Shown here: positions 61,493 to 64,000 of the stretch, piece after piece
Position numbering within the stretch: the first letter of the stretch is position 1
Layout: every line of letters starts with the position of its first letter
Assembly: GCF_022919715.1 (NCBI RefSeq)
Contig: NZ_CP095042.1
Span: 3,038,001-3,102,000, forward strand
Origin: Agromyces sp. H17E-10
Lineage (GTDB): Bacteria; Actinomycetota; Actinomycetes; Actinomycetales; Microbacteriaceae
Direction of reading: 5' to 3'
Length of the DNA: 64,000 bases
Made by a program: the position numbers and the translations under genes
The notes under the pieces: model-generated
Seen by the model: the letters and a program-made list of their open reading frames with translations, nothing else
Databases searched by the model: none
What the model was told of the DNA's origin: nothing

Positions 61493-61605
61493 GTACGTAG
61501 TCCTGCGTATGCGGGGTCGTACGGACGCGCGGGCCGCGCCGGCCTGGATAGCGTCGAGCCACCGGGCGGCCTCCGCCGCGGCATCCCCAGTCAGTGAGGA
61601 CTCGA

Positions 61606-64000
<2,395 letters not shown>

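Noticed and set aside
61494..61509. TACGTAGTCCTGCGTA as a proven LuxR binding site
   Set aside because: Only the outer TACG/CGTA is symmetric; a single short example is not enough to call an operator.

Overview
The window is high-GC (about 70% or more) actinobacterial DNA. Gene density is high, many starts are GTG or TTG, neighbours are often coupled by ATGA/GTGA overlaps, and several genes look leaderless. Gene content and intergenic repeats of the GGTTGAGGAG...CTCCTCAACC type fit Microbacteriaceae (Agromyces/Microbacterium-like). The genus is an inference from composition and repeats, not a proven assignment. No phage, integrase, transposase or CRISPR array was seen. The window appears to be chromosomal core mixed with sugar-catabolic islands.

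Layout. 1-6.7 kb: a LuxR-type two-component pair, an alkyltransferase-like protein, a GNAT acetyltransferase, isocitrate dehydrogenase and a P1B-type metal ATPase. 6.8-14.8 kb: an amino-sugar (probably GlcNAc/chitooligosaccharide) operon with ROK repressor, ABC importer (binding protein and two permeases), GH3 N-acetylglucosaminidase, ROK kinase and NagB. 14.9-18.1 kb: a divergent TetR/membrane-protein pair, a YrdB-like protein and PurU. 18.1-22.6 kb: a membrane-anchored ECF-like sigma factor, a DUF222/HNH protein and a repeat-rich gap. 22.6-32.0 kb: two divergent operons that together read as N-acetylgalactosamine (Aga-type) catabolism. One is SIS deaminase, ROK kinase, PfkB kinase, class II aldolase, DeoR and NagA/AgaA; the other is a second ABC importer. 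32.1-33.7 kb: a GH20 hexosaminidase lipoprotein. 33.9-36.3 kb: a ZTP riboswitch followed by glyA and folD. 36.3-38.5 kb: TetR with a DUF4188-like protein, and a lipoprotein. 38.6-42.1 kb: a compact nonulosonic-acid operon (NeuA-HAD fusion, NeuB, DUF6716-type glycosyltransferase). 42.2-48.7 kb: a gamma-carbonic-anhydrase-like protein, an APC permease, a YbaK-family protein and the gal genes (galK, galT, DeoR, aldose 1-epimerase). 48.8-54.6 kb: a repeat, a MarP-like protease, an LLM oxidoreductase, a membrane protein and a second two-component pair. 54.7-58.9 kb: a tRNA-Lys(UUU) gene split by a group I intron, a conserved hypothetical gene, a structured RNA/terminator, a transglutaminase-like protein, MerR and a PabC-like lyase. 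59.0-64.0 kb: a large LuxR regulator and a secreted GH18 chitinase cut by the window end.

How the parts work together. Secreted chitinase and the GH20 and GH3 enzymes would release amino sugars from chitin or glycans. Two importers, neither with a linked ATPase, would take them up. ROK kinases, the shared deacetylase (nagA), NagB, and the SIS/PfkB/aldolase branch would route them to fructose-6-phosphate or triose phosphates. ROK, DeoR and LuxR regulators sit at each node, and related palindromes (6785, 28624, 58949) suggest possible shared control.

The most unusual items are the tRNA-Lys group I intron, the sigma factor fused to a membrane/extracellular module, the non-PTS Aga pathway, the NeuC-less nonulosonic-acid operon, and a strongly over-represented GGATGCC word that forms terminators when inverted.
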